Part shown: positions 35,501 through 44,269 of the stretch, piece after piece
Position numbering within the stretch: the first letter of the stretch is position 1
How the letters are laid out: every line of letters starts with the position of its first letter
From: Actinernus sp. WN-2022
Lineage: Eukaryota; Cnidaria; Anthozoa; Actiniaria; Actinernidae
NCBI GenBank assembly: GCA_030867875.1
Contig: JAOWCC010001501.1
Span: 24,487,036 to 24,551,035, forward strand
Length of the DNA stretch: 64,000 nucleotides
Reading direction: 5' to 3'
Translations under genes and position numbers: made by a program
Notes under the pieces: generated by a model
What the model was told of the DNA's origin: nothing
The model's database searches: none
What the model saw: the letters and a program-made list of their open reading frames with translations, nothing else

Positions 35501-37936
35501 TTTCTCGGGCAGTGTAGGGCTAGGTTTCCAAGAGGCGCTGTGGGTAAACCGGCAATTAGTAGGCGGGAAATCACATAAATGCAAGTTATGTTCGGAAATT
35601 AGAGGAATGTTTTGAAAGTTAGCCTTTTAACAGGCACGTTACATTTGAAAACCATTACAACTCGAGTGACTATGATTTGACAAGAATAGCACGAGCAAAT
35701 GTATGCGATTTTTTTGTTTATAGCATATGAAAATTACATGCCTGACGAGTAATTCACGTTAAATTGCACGAGAAAAACCATATCGCCCGAGTCGCGAACT
35801 GAATCCTTGAACGAATGACTTGATGATCTTTTGTTGACGTTTTGTAAAGTTAGCGCGCGTCGCCTACAGTGACTGAATCACCACACCTCTCAGCCAATCA
35901 GCGTCTGATTTCGCAACAGCACTCAGCAGTTACAAGAAGATCTGAATCGCACGGTGCATTTGTGAAATCAGACGCTGATTGGCTGAGACGGAGTGGTGAT
36001 TCACAGTGGATCACCACTGTAGACTACGCACGCTATTTATAACTTTGCAAAATATCAACAAAAGTACTAAATCTTCAAGTAATTCATCGGACTATGCGAT
36101 TCAAGGAAAATCACATGCCTGACTCGGTAAAAGCGACTCGGTCGATATCGGTTTTCTCGTGCAATTTAACGTGGAATTACCTCGTCAGGCATGTGATTTT
36201 ATAGGAAAATCACATGCCTGACGAGGTAATTCCACGTTAAAGTGCACGAGAAAACCGATATCGCCCGAGTCGCTTCGACAAGGGCGATATCGGTTTTTCA
36301 AGTGCAATTTAACGTGGAATTACCGAGTCAGGCATGTGATTTTCCTTGAATCGCATAGTCCGATGAATTACTTGAAAATTTAGTACTTTTGTTGATATTT
36401 TGCTAAGTTATAAATAGCGCGCGTAGTCTACAGTGGTGATTCCACTCTGAATCACCACTCCGTCTCAGCCAATCAGCGTCTGATTTCGCAAATGCACCGT
36501 GCGATTCAGCTTTGGCTATGCGATTCTCCTATTAATCATATACATGAAAAAAATGCTCAATTCCGATTGGTTGAGGGTAATGCAATTTCAAGGAAACACA
36601 GTGCCAAAAAAAGGAAACATAGTGCCGAAAAAAAGGAAATACGATGCAAATTTCTTTGGAAAGCAATGAAACATTTCCTTTCGACTTCTGAAAACAATTT
36701 GAATGAATTTGAGAGTGTGAACTATTATGGTTTGTTGACTGAATAAATTACTTTGTCACATGACTCGCCAACGTCACTTCCTGACAATTGTTTTCATGTA
36801 TATTATTAATAAGTAATCATACGGTTTTTTCGTGCAATTTGGGATTAATTTTCACTCGTGTTTTTTCAAAGAGCTCAAATTGCACTCGCCCTGCGGGCTC
36901 GTGCAATTTTGATACTTTTTGAAAAACCCACTCGTACAAATTAATCCCAAATTGCACTCGAAACCGTATGATTACCTATACAAAATGAAACTGAGCAAAA
37001 TGAATTTATGAACTTATTTATTCGCCAGACGTCTTGAGCTTGTCAAGTTAAGCGCGCACATTATGAATATACAGCCAATCTGTATTTGTGTCAGAAATCA
37101 TAGCAAATTGTCAACAACCATACAAAGCTCGTATTGAAAAAGGTAAGTTAATTTTTCCTCTTCATGTATAAGCTTAAATGAGAGAATTTGTAAAGAAAAT
37201 ACACAAGAATATTGAAGTCTTTCAATTTGAACCTCCACGAAGCTATATGTATTACTATTAGTATTAGGAAACTTTGAGAAGGTTTTGATGTTGAGTTTAT
37301 AATTCTTTGAATTGTTTGAGATACTTTTAGTTTTAGTTTTAGAGTGCATTATTTTAGTGGTATTGCATGCGTGCACACGACGAAAAATCAAATGACAATG
37401 TCAAGGAAAACTTGCTCGTGTGGACTACGCATTAGATCGAGCCAACGGCAACGATCTATAAATTTTAAATCCAGTAAGATATTACATGTAATTCCTACAT
37501 ACCATCGAAGTCAAGCATTTCCAGAAGATCAGTTTTAAGAACAAATCGGTAAACTGTCTTCTCCTAAAAATCAACAAAAACATGAAAATTAAACAGAACT
37601 AAAAACTAAGTTCTTTGGCATGACTCATTTCAGTCATTAATTGATTAAACATTTTAAAATCAGTAAGTGAGTAACTGCGTTTTTTCTAAACTAAAAGCTT
37701 ATTTTAGTTGGTAACTTGAAAACTTTGAACTTAAAATTAGTTCTGCTTTTTAATTCCTAAATAATCTTAAAATTTGTATGACAGTAAAGCCAAGTATCGA
37801 ATTTTAAAATTCTAATGAAGCGTACCTTAAAACCATCAATAACATGCTCTTTGCATTGCTGTTGTAGCTCTTGAAATCCGCCATTCTCCCACAGCCACAG
37901 AAAAACTCGTTCTTGTACGCAGTTTTGGGCTTCCAT
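14523..37936 (-). CDS. MCMDC2: MCM domain-containing protein 2, meiotic (20 exons found)
   Basis: Exons in order: 37936-37826, 37563-37503, 35537-35479, 34412-34309, 33588-33481, 32242-32138, 31598-31531, 29733-29627, 27655-27638 (tentative), 27340-27189, 26822-26773, 26652-26371, 25897-25808, 24904-24673, 22870-22720, 21011-20887, 19325-19280, 17318-17255, 17149-17085, 14624-14523. Phases agree throughout; total 2100 nt. The order matches vertebrate MCMDC2: helical start (NGGFQELQQQCKEH), zinc-binding OB region (YYCPISTC, FFCKHCG, LEEDATCRVL), MCM core (RPGEYLHLKLGLLMSLV), later part (GFYLAGRRTR, DEDVVVAVLMFEDSL). The Walker A site has become ALGSDLLTLQRL, and the Walker B ID/E residues are lost (LASGGVCLLPN), so no ATPase is expected. 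The family acts in meiotic homologue alignment and recombination in germ cells (known from mouse). About 35 residues after exon 8 were not located. Confidence 0.93.
14660..16430 (+). pseudogene. LINE remnant: SAP and SGNH-hydrolase ORF1 joined to a 3' end
   Basis: Lies antisense in the last MCMDC2 intron. The first frame (14584-15225) contains a SAP-type helix-extension-helix motif (MKIDEIKQELDKRG then GRKDILIQRL), then Lys/Glu-rich coiled coil. After one in-frame TAA the same frame continues as coiled coil to about 15460. A frame change leads to 15617-15805, with VICGDSMIQHI (GDS box) and LHVGTNDIK (GTND box) of SGNH/GDSL esterases, as known in ORF1 of CR1-class LINEs. 16140-16330 encodes RSFSYSGAIVWNNLPSNLR, the typical CR1/L2 reverse-transcriptase C-terminus. 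Endonuclease and most of the polymerase are deleted. It is a dead copy. Confidence 0.82.
16560..16860. other. Intron sequence with GA-rich patch
   Basis: A purine-rich run (16715-16770) forms imperfect inverted pairs with GAGGCTC/GAGCCTC blocks. It looks like a degenerate repeat; the open frames across it are not supported as exons. Confidence 0.35.
17916..18698. mobile_element. 783-bp TTAA element in MCMDC2 intron
   Basis: Arms of about 160 bases start AGTGCATATAAAGCG and end with the complement of AGTGCATATTAAGCG, with TTAA at 17912-17915 and 18699-18702. It is inserted inside a degraded relative of the 3458-3994 hairpin (17740-17880 and 18703-18860). The interior has a second inverted pair around CTATGGAAAATACACATCA. 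No transposase. Confidence 0.85.
19280..19585 (-). repeat. Minisatellite spanning the exon 17 splice acceptor
   Basis: Five units of about 43-48 bases start ATGCGTTGAATTAGTAAGCA (plus strand) at 19328, 19371, 19419, 19496 and 19539. On the minus strand the first unit is the 3' end of the intron, ending in CGCATAG just before MCMDC2 exon 17 (19325-19280). At about 19463-19495 the first 31 bases of exon 17 are also duplicated with their own AG. The other units end in AA and so carry no acceptor. Confidence 0.85.
19876..20402. mobile_element. MITE carrying a 12-unit 31-bp tandem array
   Basis: Terminal repeats TAGAGCTTTTCGTTTGAGTG and the complement of TAGAGCGGTTTTCGATTGAG. From 19919 to about 20283 the unit GCCAATCACGGAGCAAGTAA plus 11 more bases is repeated 12 times with few changes. 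A sister copy at 25948-26153 has only one or two of these units. Confidence 0.85.
21223..21391. mobile_element. Hairpin MITE with internal triplication
   Basis: Arms CCCGTTTCAGACGGCGAACT and its complement. The loop contains three tandem units of about 28 bases (AGCTCATTAGCCATAACAAT). Confidence 0.8.
21475..21565. repeat. Short inverted repeat
   Basis: ATGGCGGCCATGTTGGTGCC and GGCACCAACATGGCGGCTAT face each other across about 45 bases, a small foldback. Confidence 0.6.
21668..22034. mobile_element. Hairpin element containing a tRNA-like (SINE) segment
   Basis: Arms around AAGGAGAGGAATCGCTCACT and the near-complement at 22000-22034. Inside, 21780-21850 resembles a tRNA head with TTAGTGTAGTGGTTGCGA (box A-like) and GCGGGGTTCGAGTTAC (box B). 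The cloverleaf is not intact, so it is a tRNA-derived SINE-like module rather than a tRNA gene. Confidence 0.55.
23280..23898. repeat. Foldback cluster including a ~330-bp hairpin MITE
   Basis: 23565-23898 has arms CAGGAGCCCATTACCAGGAG and the complement, plus an inner pair around CAGCGTATGACCGG and CCGGTCATACGCTG. 23290-23560 holds several alternating CTACTTCCGGTTGCATG-type blocks on both strands. Confidence 0.75.
24040..24095. other. Short CCCTAA-like patch
   Basis: Contains CCCTAACCCTAAAACAATG and a degenerate neighbour. Only two telomere-like units; not an array. Confidence 0.3.
25567..25662. mobile_element. Degenerate copy of the 10800-10915 hairpin
   Basis: Arms AGCCCGATTAGTGCTAATCC and the complement of it (GGATTAACACTAATCGGGCT), lacking the outer CGGTTCCTG. 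Confidence 0.7.
25948..26153. mobile_element. Short-array relative of the 19876-20402 MITE
   Basis: Ends TAGAGAGGTTTTCGATTGAG and CTCAATCGAAAACCG are inverted. The interior has GATTGGTTCATTGGGTTCTT and TTGCTCCTGTGATTGGCTCA, single units on the complementary strand of the 31-bp repeat. Confidence 0.75.
26714..26737. repeat. 24-bp copy of MCMDC2 exon 12 in the upstream intron
   Basis: The 24 bases beginning CTGTGTATTTCATTTGAACA (26715 on) are identical to exon 12 positions 26531-26554. In the intron the copy is flanked by a 13-base direct repeat AGCTGTAATGTCT. Confidence 0.85.
27326..27460 (-). repeat. 66-bp tandem duplication across the exon 10 splice acceptor
   Basis: Two near-identical 66-base units. 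On the minus strand each contains the acceptor CACTTTAG and the first 16 bases of exon 10 (AAACCATTCATTATTT). Only the downstream unit continues into the exon; the upstream unit would run into an in-frame TAA. Confidence 0.8.
28060..28486 (-). pseudogene. LINE reverse-transcriptase fragment
   Basis: Minus-strand reading gives YTAFILPVLDYCDTVWNCCG, then with a frame change LQRRAARIIMKS and SLRYGTLEDRREKFFK, the CR1/L2-type C-terminal block. Truncated at both ends. Confidence 0.75.
28487..28645. mobile_element. Third copy of the tubulin-intron MITE, abutting the LINE
   Basis: Starts TAATCCTGTACCACTCGAGA and ends TCGAGCGGTACAGGATGGCC, closely matching 4690-4840. Confidence 0.75.
28646..28935. 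repeat. Imperfect foldback
   Basis: Inverted blocks around GTTTGAAAATTCTA and GAATTTTCAAACACCAC, with TTAACTATTAATAGT facing AATATTAATCGTTAA. Confidence 0.5.
30940..31450. repeat. GGGAT-rich degenerate simple repeat in two blocks
   Basis: 30957-31105 and 31343-31445 are dominated by GCGGGATT and GGTGGGAT motifs on the plus strand. The open frames here arise from the low complexity. Confidence 0.6.
31690..31865 (+). mobile_element. tRNA-derived SINE-like element
   Basis: GGTAAACACTTCGCCTCTTA precedes a box B, CCTGGGTTCGATTCCCGATC. The tRNA-like part is followed by non-tRNA sequence (GTTGAGTTTGTTGGTATCTC), typical of a SINE. Not a functional tRNA. Confidence 0.6.
33205..33345. repeat. Inverted repeat in MCMDC2 intron 5
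   Basis: GACCCGTTCCCAGTCGCTAC and GTGGCGACTGGGACCAAGTC face each other across a GC-rich core. Confidence 0.6.
33709..34046. mobile_element. Complete 338-bp hairpin MITE with TA duplication
   Basis: Arms begin GACCAGTTCGCGGTTAATTC and end with the exact complement, with TA on both sides. The arms are the same family as 1-170 and 8187-8350. Contains a central pair TACATTTGACTGTAAAAAGG / CCGCGGGAAAATTTACAGAC region. Confidence 0.85.
34745..34845 (-). mobile_element. tRNA-like SINE head on minus strand
   Basis: Minus strand reads TAGTTTAGTGAATAGG (box A-like), then GAGGGTTCGAGTTCGATTCC (box B). The spacing is tRNA-like, but the stems do not close into a good cloverleaf. Confidence 0.5.
35725..36510. 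repeat. Multi-level palindrome complex in MCMDC2 intron 2
   Basis: 35941-36130 and 36310-36510 are inverted arms (GCGTCTGATTTCG and CGAAATCAGACGC-type blocks). Between them, units beginning AAAATCACATGCCTGACGAG alternate in orientation three times, with a fourth partial unit at 35728-35805 and an extra outer half at 35875-35935. Confidence 0.8.
36813..36975. mobile_element. 163-bp near-perfect hairpin MITE
   Basis: Arms GTAATCATACGGTTTTTTCG and the complement at the right end, with an internal GCACTCG/CGTGCAA symmetry. Confidence 0.8.
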
Positions 37937-38226
37937 TGCTACTTTTGAAGAAATCTCTCATGCAGTAGCTTACTTCAGTTGTTATTAGCTGCTATCCACA
38001 CGGGTTTGAGGTCTTTTAGTAGTTCTTTCTCTTAAAATGCTAAACACTGTAAATCATTCTAAAAATCTAAAACTCATGTATTATGATTTATGGATCATGG
38101 AAGTGGAAATGCAAATACAAATAAATAAGACATTTCGTTTTCCCGCCTTTTTTTTATGTTCGCGCGGGCGCGCGACGCAAACCAGTTCCGCAAAGCGCCC
38201 TGGGTATTTTGCACAGAATTGGCGTG

Positions 38227-38238
38227 CACGTGACGTCA
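38227..38238. promoter_or_regulatory. E-box overlapping a CRE upstream of MCMDC2
   Basis: CACGTG at 38227-38232 runs directly into TGACGTCA at 38231-38238, about 295 bases upstream of the MCMDC2 ATG and just beyond a CpG-rich patch (38160-38180). CRE sites are common in germline promoters. Binding is an inference. Confidence 0.4.
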
Positions 38239-38405
38239 TCACTGTGTCTTCAAAAATTTAAATTCTAAACTATAGCTATATATCCTATAAAATTGTTTCG
38301 TTAACCGTTTTGTAGATGTCTGTAATTTAAGTTCTCAGACGAAATTTCGGTTCACTACGATGTTTTGCTCACGAGATACAGAGGTTTGAATTATGTCTCA
38401 ACAGT

Positions 38406-38653
38406 GAGGGTCTCCCAGGGCTTTCGGGGAACAAGGGAACATGCCAAAAAATCCGTTGGGAACAGGGAACAAACTAAAAATATATCGGGGAACAAAGGAA
38501 CATGAATAGAGGTTTTAGGGCCACAAGGGAACAATTTCCATTTTTTCTAATTGGGAAAATTGCCTGTTTCCCTGGAAAAGAATTTGGGAACAAGGGAACA
38601 AACGGTAATTTTCGTTGGGAACAAGGGAACAAGGACCCCCCTGGGAGACCCTC
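38406..38653. mobile_element. 248-bp element with 6-bp duplication AACAGT
   Basis: Ends GAGGGTCTCCCAGGG and CCCTGGGAGACCCTC are exact complements, flanked by AACAGT at 38400-38405 and 38654-38659. The interior is a degenerate GGGAACAAGGGAACA repeat. Confidence 0.88.
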
Positions 38654-38659
38654 AACAGT

Positions 38660-39029
38660 TCTTCACGTGTTTATATTAATCACGAAAGTCAACAAATTTG
38701 TGTCAAATTAAAGGTTTTTGGCCTTACAAATGTTTAAAAGTTATGTTTAATGGACTCATAGTGAAACCGACTGAAATGGATGGAATGTTCGGTTTGTTTA
38801 ACATGTTGAAGTTTTGGCGGCCAATTGTTGGTTGATAACCCTTGTCATCCAACATTTTACACAATAAACAACCTCTCATATTTGCTCGGCCATAACTCTG
38901 AAACGAAATGCTCTTCTGCTTCAAAATTCGGCCCAGAGAGGTAGTTAGCTCAAAAACATTTTATTTCATTTGGCAATAAAAAAAAAATGAGTCACGTGGT
39001 TGCACGCCAAGAATTTGTGAAAATAGCTA
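38660..39029. other. Intergenic, no gene seen
   Basis: No supported gene; flanks the large element that follows. Confidence 0.45.
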
Positions 39030-39086
39030 TGGGCGGCTGTTACCACCAAAAATACAGAACAGGAATCATTTAACAAAGAATTGTGG

Positions 39087-39590
39087 AATGATCAATACAA
39101 AACACGAACGGAATAGACAGAAATGAAACCATCTAACTATCGCTTGCCAAATGGAATAGACAAAACACAAATGATAAAGACAAAACACGAACGATCTAAC
39201 TACCGACGTAGAAATGATTCAACCAAGTATCAAATGATCAATACAAAACACGAACGGAATAGACAGAAATGAAATCATCTAACTATCTCTTGTCAAATGG
39301 AACAGACAAAACACAAATGGTAAAGACAAAACACGAACGATCTAACTACCGACGTAGAAATGGTTCAACCAAGTATCAAATGATCAATACAAAACACGAA
39401 CGGAATAGACAGAAATGAAATCATCTAACTATCTCTTGTCAAATGGAACAGACAAAACACAAATGGTAAAGACAAAACACGAACGATCTAACTACCGACG
39501 TAGAAATGATTCAACCAAGTATCAAATGATCAATACAAAACACGAACGAAATAGACAGAAATGAAATCATCTAACTATCTCTTGTCAAAT
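39087..39590. repeat. 146-bp tandem array, left arm
   Basis: The unit starts AATGATCAATACAAAACACG at 39087, 39233, 39379 and 39525, an exact 146-bp period. The complementary array in the right arm occupies about 48400-49160. Confidence 0.9.
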
Positions 39591-39592
39591 AG

Positions 39593-39690
39593 ACTATATC
39601 GCAACTCCGCCGTCGCAGTGCACTCTGGGATGGATATCTCAGTTTTCCATTGTTGTTGTTGGGCGGCCATCTTGGATTTAACATGACGTC
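39593..39690. repeat. Half of the 152-bp hairpin in the left arm
   Basis: Begins AGACTATATCGCAACTCCGC at the same position of the 146-bp unit as the intact copy in the right arm, and stops at GGATTTAACA, where a deletion joins it to TGACGTCACGCACTGC. Confidence 0.8.
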
Positions 39691-39936
39691 ACGCACTGCA
39701 AAATTGGCGGCAAAACAAAGCTGCCATGTTTGGACATGTTTGTCTCCTGAGTTGGTTCTACTATAAATCGATTCTGGTACTAAGTGTTTATTGCTATTTT
39801 ACATCATCCTGAGAAGTTGTTAATAATATTTTATCAGCTTGTTTAGCTAGTCACCCAAATTAGTCTAGTCTAGCTAGGAAAATCGAAGGTCTTCCCGGTT
39901 GCAAAGTGCATGGGCTTGAACTGATCTATATTACAG

Positions 39937-40403
39937 GAGGGGCTGAATGGGGGGGGTACCAATATCAGTTAACAGCTAAATTTTTAGCTATTTATCAGTT
40001 ATCAGTTAAATTTTGCTGTTATCAGTTAAGTTATATAAAAAGACTACCCTAACCTGATTTGAATACATATTTGCTGGTATGAAATGAATAATAACCGTTA
40101 ATTCAACATCAAACACTACATTCTATTCAATAGATCTATTCAATAGATTTTTCTAGTATCAGATAACTCCGATGTGTCATGTTTAATATTTGACTATTAT
40201 CAACTGGATCAAATCTGTCGAAAACCATCCGAAAAGCCAATAATAGCATGTGACGTTACGTCATTTTAATAAAAAAATATGAAATATCAGGTAACAGCTA
40301 TCTCACAAATATCAGCTAACAGCTAAAAAAAGGTAAAATTCTCAGTTAACAGTATTAATTTTTGGCCATTTCTCAGTTATCAGTTAACTCCATTCAGCCC
40401 CTC
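39937..40403. mobile_element. 467-bp element in left arm, duplication TTACAG
   Basis: Ends GAGGGGCTGAATGG and CCATTCAGCCCCTC, flanked by TTACAG on both sides. The right arm has the empty site (complement of CTATATTACAGGCGCGG near 47850 and 48000). The interior is an AT-rich TATCAGTTAACAGCTAAATT-type degenerate repeat. Confidence 0.9.
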
Positions 40404-41279
40404 TTACAGGCGCGGATCCAGAAAAAAATCTGACCGGTTTCCGACTTCCCAATTCAAACTCCAAAATTGGAAATTTTACTGAACCCCCCTCCCCCTTAAA
40501 TCTGGAAATTTTGACCGGTTTCCGTAAACCGTTTAAACCGGTCTGGATCCGCGCCTGTATTATGATTCCTCTTAGACTTTAATAGTTCTTAATTACATCA
40601 TTGATTATAACACAAAAATATCCGAACATTTAACTTTCATTTGGAATGTTCTGTCATGGTTCAGTTCAAAGAGAAATCAGACGCCTCTATACTTACGGAT
40701 TTCCGGCCTCGGACTTTAAATGCATGCATACCTGGAGCCATTAGCTCCTGCATACGGAAGCCGAGAAGGGTCATTTCCCTACCACGTTGTTGCGAGGCGA
40801 CAACGTGGAAATGACAACGTGGTACCGCGTTGTGTAGCGACGACAATGCGGTACCGCGTTGTGACGCTCACAACGTGGAAACGACAACGTGGTACCGTGT
40901 TGTGAAGCGACAATGCGGTACCGCGTTGTGACGCTCACAACGTGGAAACGACAACGTGGTACCGTGTTGTGAAGCGACAACGCGGTACTGCGTTGTGAAG
41001 CGACAACGTGAAGGCGACAATTCAGCAGGACTTCCCTGAGTATTCGAATGAAATCGTTGGAAAAGGACACCGAATTGAGCCAAACTGGACTGAGATAACT
41101 GAACCGAGTGCACATAATTGAGTAATTGAACCAAGTAAACTGAACTTAGTGTATGACAAGAAGAAATAGAACTGGAAACCGAACCGAATCGCCTAATGGA
41201 GCAGCCGTATGGACACAAAGAAATGGAGAAAACTGAACTGAGTAAATCGAAACCGAACTGAATATAGCTTACGGACATG

Positions 41280-42195
41280 AATCGAATATACAGAACTGAG
41301 TAAACTGCTCTTTCCCATAGTTTCCAGTTCATCTTATTGCTTTTCCAGCGAGAATTGCCTTTCCAATGAAAGTCACCCTTTGTTGATGTTCCCACAGGGG
41401 TCCGGTCAATTTTATAATTTCCTTCCAAGAGTTCAGTTTTCGCTCGTTTTTCTTGTTCTGTTTTAGTCTTGTTTCATACTTACTGAAATTAGGTGATTTC
41501 AAATTAAACAACAATCTTGTCATTACACCAAATTTAGATTTCAAATCAATATGTAAGATGGTTACCCGAAAAATAAAACAAATATATAAAGATAGATGGA
41601 ATGAAGAGAGAGAGGAAATAATCCATGGTCATAAAAACTCGAAATTGGAACTACATGCAGAAGTCAAAAGTGATTACTTTTTTGAGAGTTATCTGAATAA
41701 AATACATGATTTTGAAACCCGTAGAGCTGTGACTAAATTGAGATTATCGGCTCATCATTGGGTCAGGGTTTCGATATCTCTGTATCCTAAATTTCTGGGA
41801 GTATAGCTCCCTGGGAAACAGGCCCATGCACGTCAGGTGTAAGCTGCCATAAGAAATACAATATTTATTTTAGTTCTTTTATAAATGAGGAGCCGAAAAA
41901 TGTTATCGACATTACAAGACAACCTTGTTTAAACTACTCACCATATCATTGATTACTCAACCTCGAGTCCAACTTCAATGACAAAATTTAATTGTCCGAG
42001 TCCGAGCGCATTCGCCTTTTCAAAACAACTGAAACGTCACATACTGTCAGAACAACACTCATAATTTCTATATATCATTATTATCTCTCTAATTCTCTAA
42101 AATTAACTCTTAAACTCCTTTTTTTCCTCTACCTGTAGGCTAACTAGAAAACCCATTGTATAAAAAAATATTTTTGCAAAAATAAATTGAATTGA
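41280..42195 (+). pseudogene. LINE 3' fragment inside the 3.0-kb element
   Basis: 41540-41760 encodes YKDRWNEEREEI, SDYFFESYLNKIH and RRAVTKLRLSAHHW, matching the C-terminal region of the LINE at 780-2560. Ends in an AATTGAATTGAATTG tail. Confidence 0.7.
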
Positions 42196-43284
42196 ATTGA
42201 AATGAACATCGAACGCTTCGGAAAACATCAGTTTTCTGGTTGCTGGAGAACTTTGCTCATACTCAGCTTAATCAGTCAGACTGAGCTTGATATTCAGTAA
42301 AGCAACAGAAGCAATCAGGAATTAAGGCTGAGATGCCTCAGTCTGAACACACTGGCAAATCCAAAGGCGCCCGTTCTATTGACCCTTTTTATATATGGTG
42401 TATATTTAGGTTTATTTACAGACACTGGTCGATACAGTTGGGTAGCTGATATAAAAATCAACCGTGAGTTGAGTGTAGTTATAATTAAACTGAATAAGTG
42501 TCTAAAACAGTTAATGTATAGTGGCCAGTGTGTGAGGAGTAAAAGCAGGCCTCCACCAGCTGTAAGCTGTAATACTCAGCCTGCTATAACAAATACAACA
42601 TTTAATTATTTATTTTATTTATATATCGATAAAGGACCCACTTTATAGGACCCTCTTTCTAGTCAAACTGTAACATTTACAGTTTGACTATAAAAAGGTC
42701 AAAAGCCACAATTATAATATTTCTATAAACAAGGACATTATGATCAGACTTCAGTCACAAATTGCTGTTATGGAACCTAAATTGTATATATAGCCGTGTC
42801 CATTTGTTTAAAAACACTAATACTATCCACGGAAGCCTCTAGCCGGAGATCGGAGCCGAAACCAAAGAATCTCAATAATCGAAGTATAAATAATAAGACA
42901 ACTTCGGTCATAAAACATATAATTTTAAGCTTTGATATTTTTCGCTCGCTCAGCTCTAGATCTTAGTCCAATTAGCGACGATTTTCCTTCCTCGAATGCT
43001 TATGAGAATGTACTTTCGCTTTATAAAATGCCTTATTTATGGTAGTCTCCTTCGCCGTGCTCATGGAAGTGGATCACCTTTGCCGATACGTACGAGGAAC
43101 CTCTGTTGAATATTAACGACCGCAACCAGTCACGTGGTGGTGAGGCAAGACATATGATGTGTCCTGTATCACCATAAATACCATGGTAGAGATACAGAAG
43201 TTTGATATGTTTCTTAAGTGCCCTCGTGGAACCTGCCTCGTATCAAGAGAGCTTGGGAAGGATCATTGAGGCGCGCAAGGGAGC

Positions 43285-43745
43285 ATGGGATTTCACAACA
43301 GGGTACCACGTTGTCGCTTCACAACACGGTACCACGTTGTCATTTCCACGTTGTCGCTTCCACGTTGTGTAGTGTCACAACACGGTACCGCGTTGTCATT
43401 TCCACGTTGTCGCTTCACAACACGGTACCACGTTGTCATTTCCACGTTGTCGCTTCACAACACGGTACCGCGTTGTCATTTCCACGTTGTCGCTTCACAA
43501 CACGGTACCGCGTTGTCATTTCCACGTTGTCGCTTCACAACACGGTACCGCGTTGTCGCTTCCACGTTGTGAAGTGTCACAACGCGGTACCGCGTTGTCA
43601 TTTCCAAGTTGTCACTTCACAACACGGTACCGCGTTGTCATTTCCACGTTGTCGCTTCACAACACGGTACCGCGTTGTCGTTTCCACGTTGTGAACGTCA
43701 CAACGCGGTACCGCGTTGTCATTTCCACGTTGTCGCCTCGCAACA
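43285..43745. repeat. 40-bp palindromic satellite array
   Basis: About eleven units built on CAACGCGGTACCGCGTTG alternating with TCATTTCCACGTTGTCGC. Each core is self-complementary. The array matches, in inverted orientation, 40790-41020. The long open frames here are artefacts of the period. Confidence 0.9.
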
Positions 43746-44269
43746 ACGTGGTAGGGAAATGACCCTTCTCGGCTTCCGTACCTGCATGTGCATACCTCGT
43801 TCAAACTGCTACAAGTTCGCATCGAAATTTTCACCGGAATACAACACTTCACATATGTAATTGTTGTGAGCCTCTGTAAATCCGCCTAAGCAGATGTTCT
43901 CAAGTGGAAAAGTACATGTATGCATGTGATATTTTTTGAAATCCAGTTAACATACTCTCTTTGTCAGTAGAAATGATCCACGAAATACTCACTCAACGTC
44001 TTTATCAATCGCCACTGACATTTGACTCAGAAATCCATCAAAACCTCGCGAAATACCGTTACCTTATTGTGATGCTACAAAAAGCAAATTTAAGGGCATT
44101 TCCGCTCAAAATAAGTGCCGATACTATTGTTCGAAAAAATCACTATGATAGACAGAGGATTCTTTTCCCATTTACTACATCAAAGTCCATCAAAACCTCA
44201 CGAAATGACAATATACTTTGAATTTTGTTACACAAGATCATACGTTTTAACACAAAAGGAGGCTTACTT

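Larger units (their letters stand above)
40753..43780. mobile_element. 3.0-kb element nested in left arm, duplication CCTGCA
   Basis: Ends TACGGAAGCCGAGAAGGGTC and its complement, flanked by CCTGCA at 40747-40752 and 43781-43786. The opposite arm of the host element has one CCTGCA at this point (near 47650). The inner parts of both ends are arrays of a palindromic satellite: 40790-41020 and 43285-43745. The core contains a LINE 3' fragment. No transposase was recognised. Confidence 0.9.

Noticed and set aside
40771..41428. Long overlapping open frames on minus strand (up to 186 codons)
   Set aside because: They arise from the 40-bp satellite, whose period leaves several frames open (HNTVPRC-type repeats); not genes.
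43218..43860. Open frames of 80-158 codons on both strands
   Set aside because: Same satellite artefact as above.
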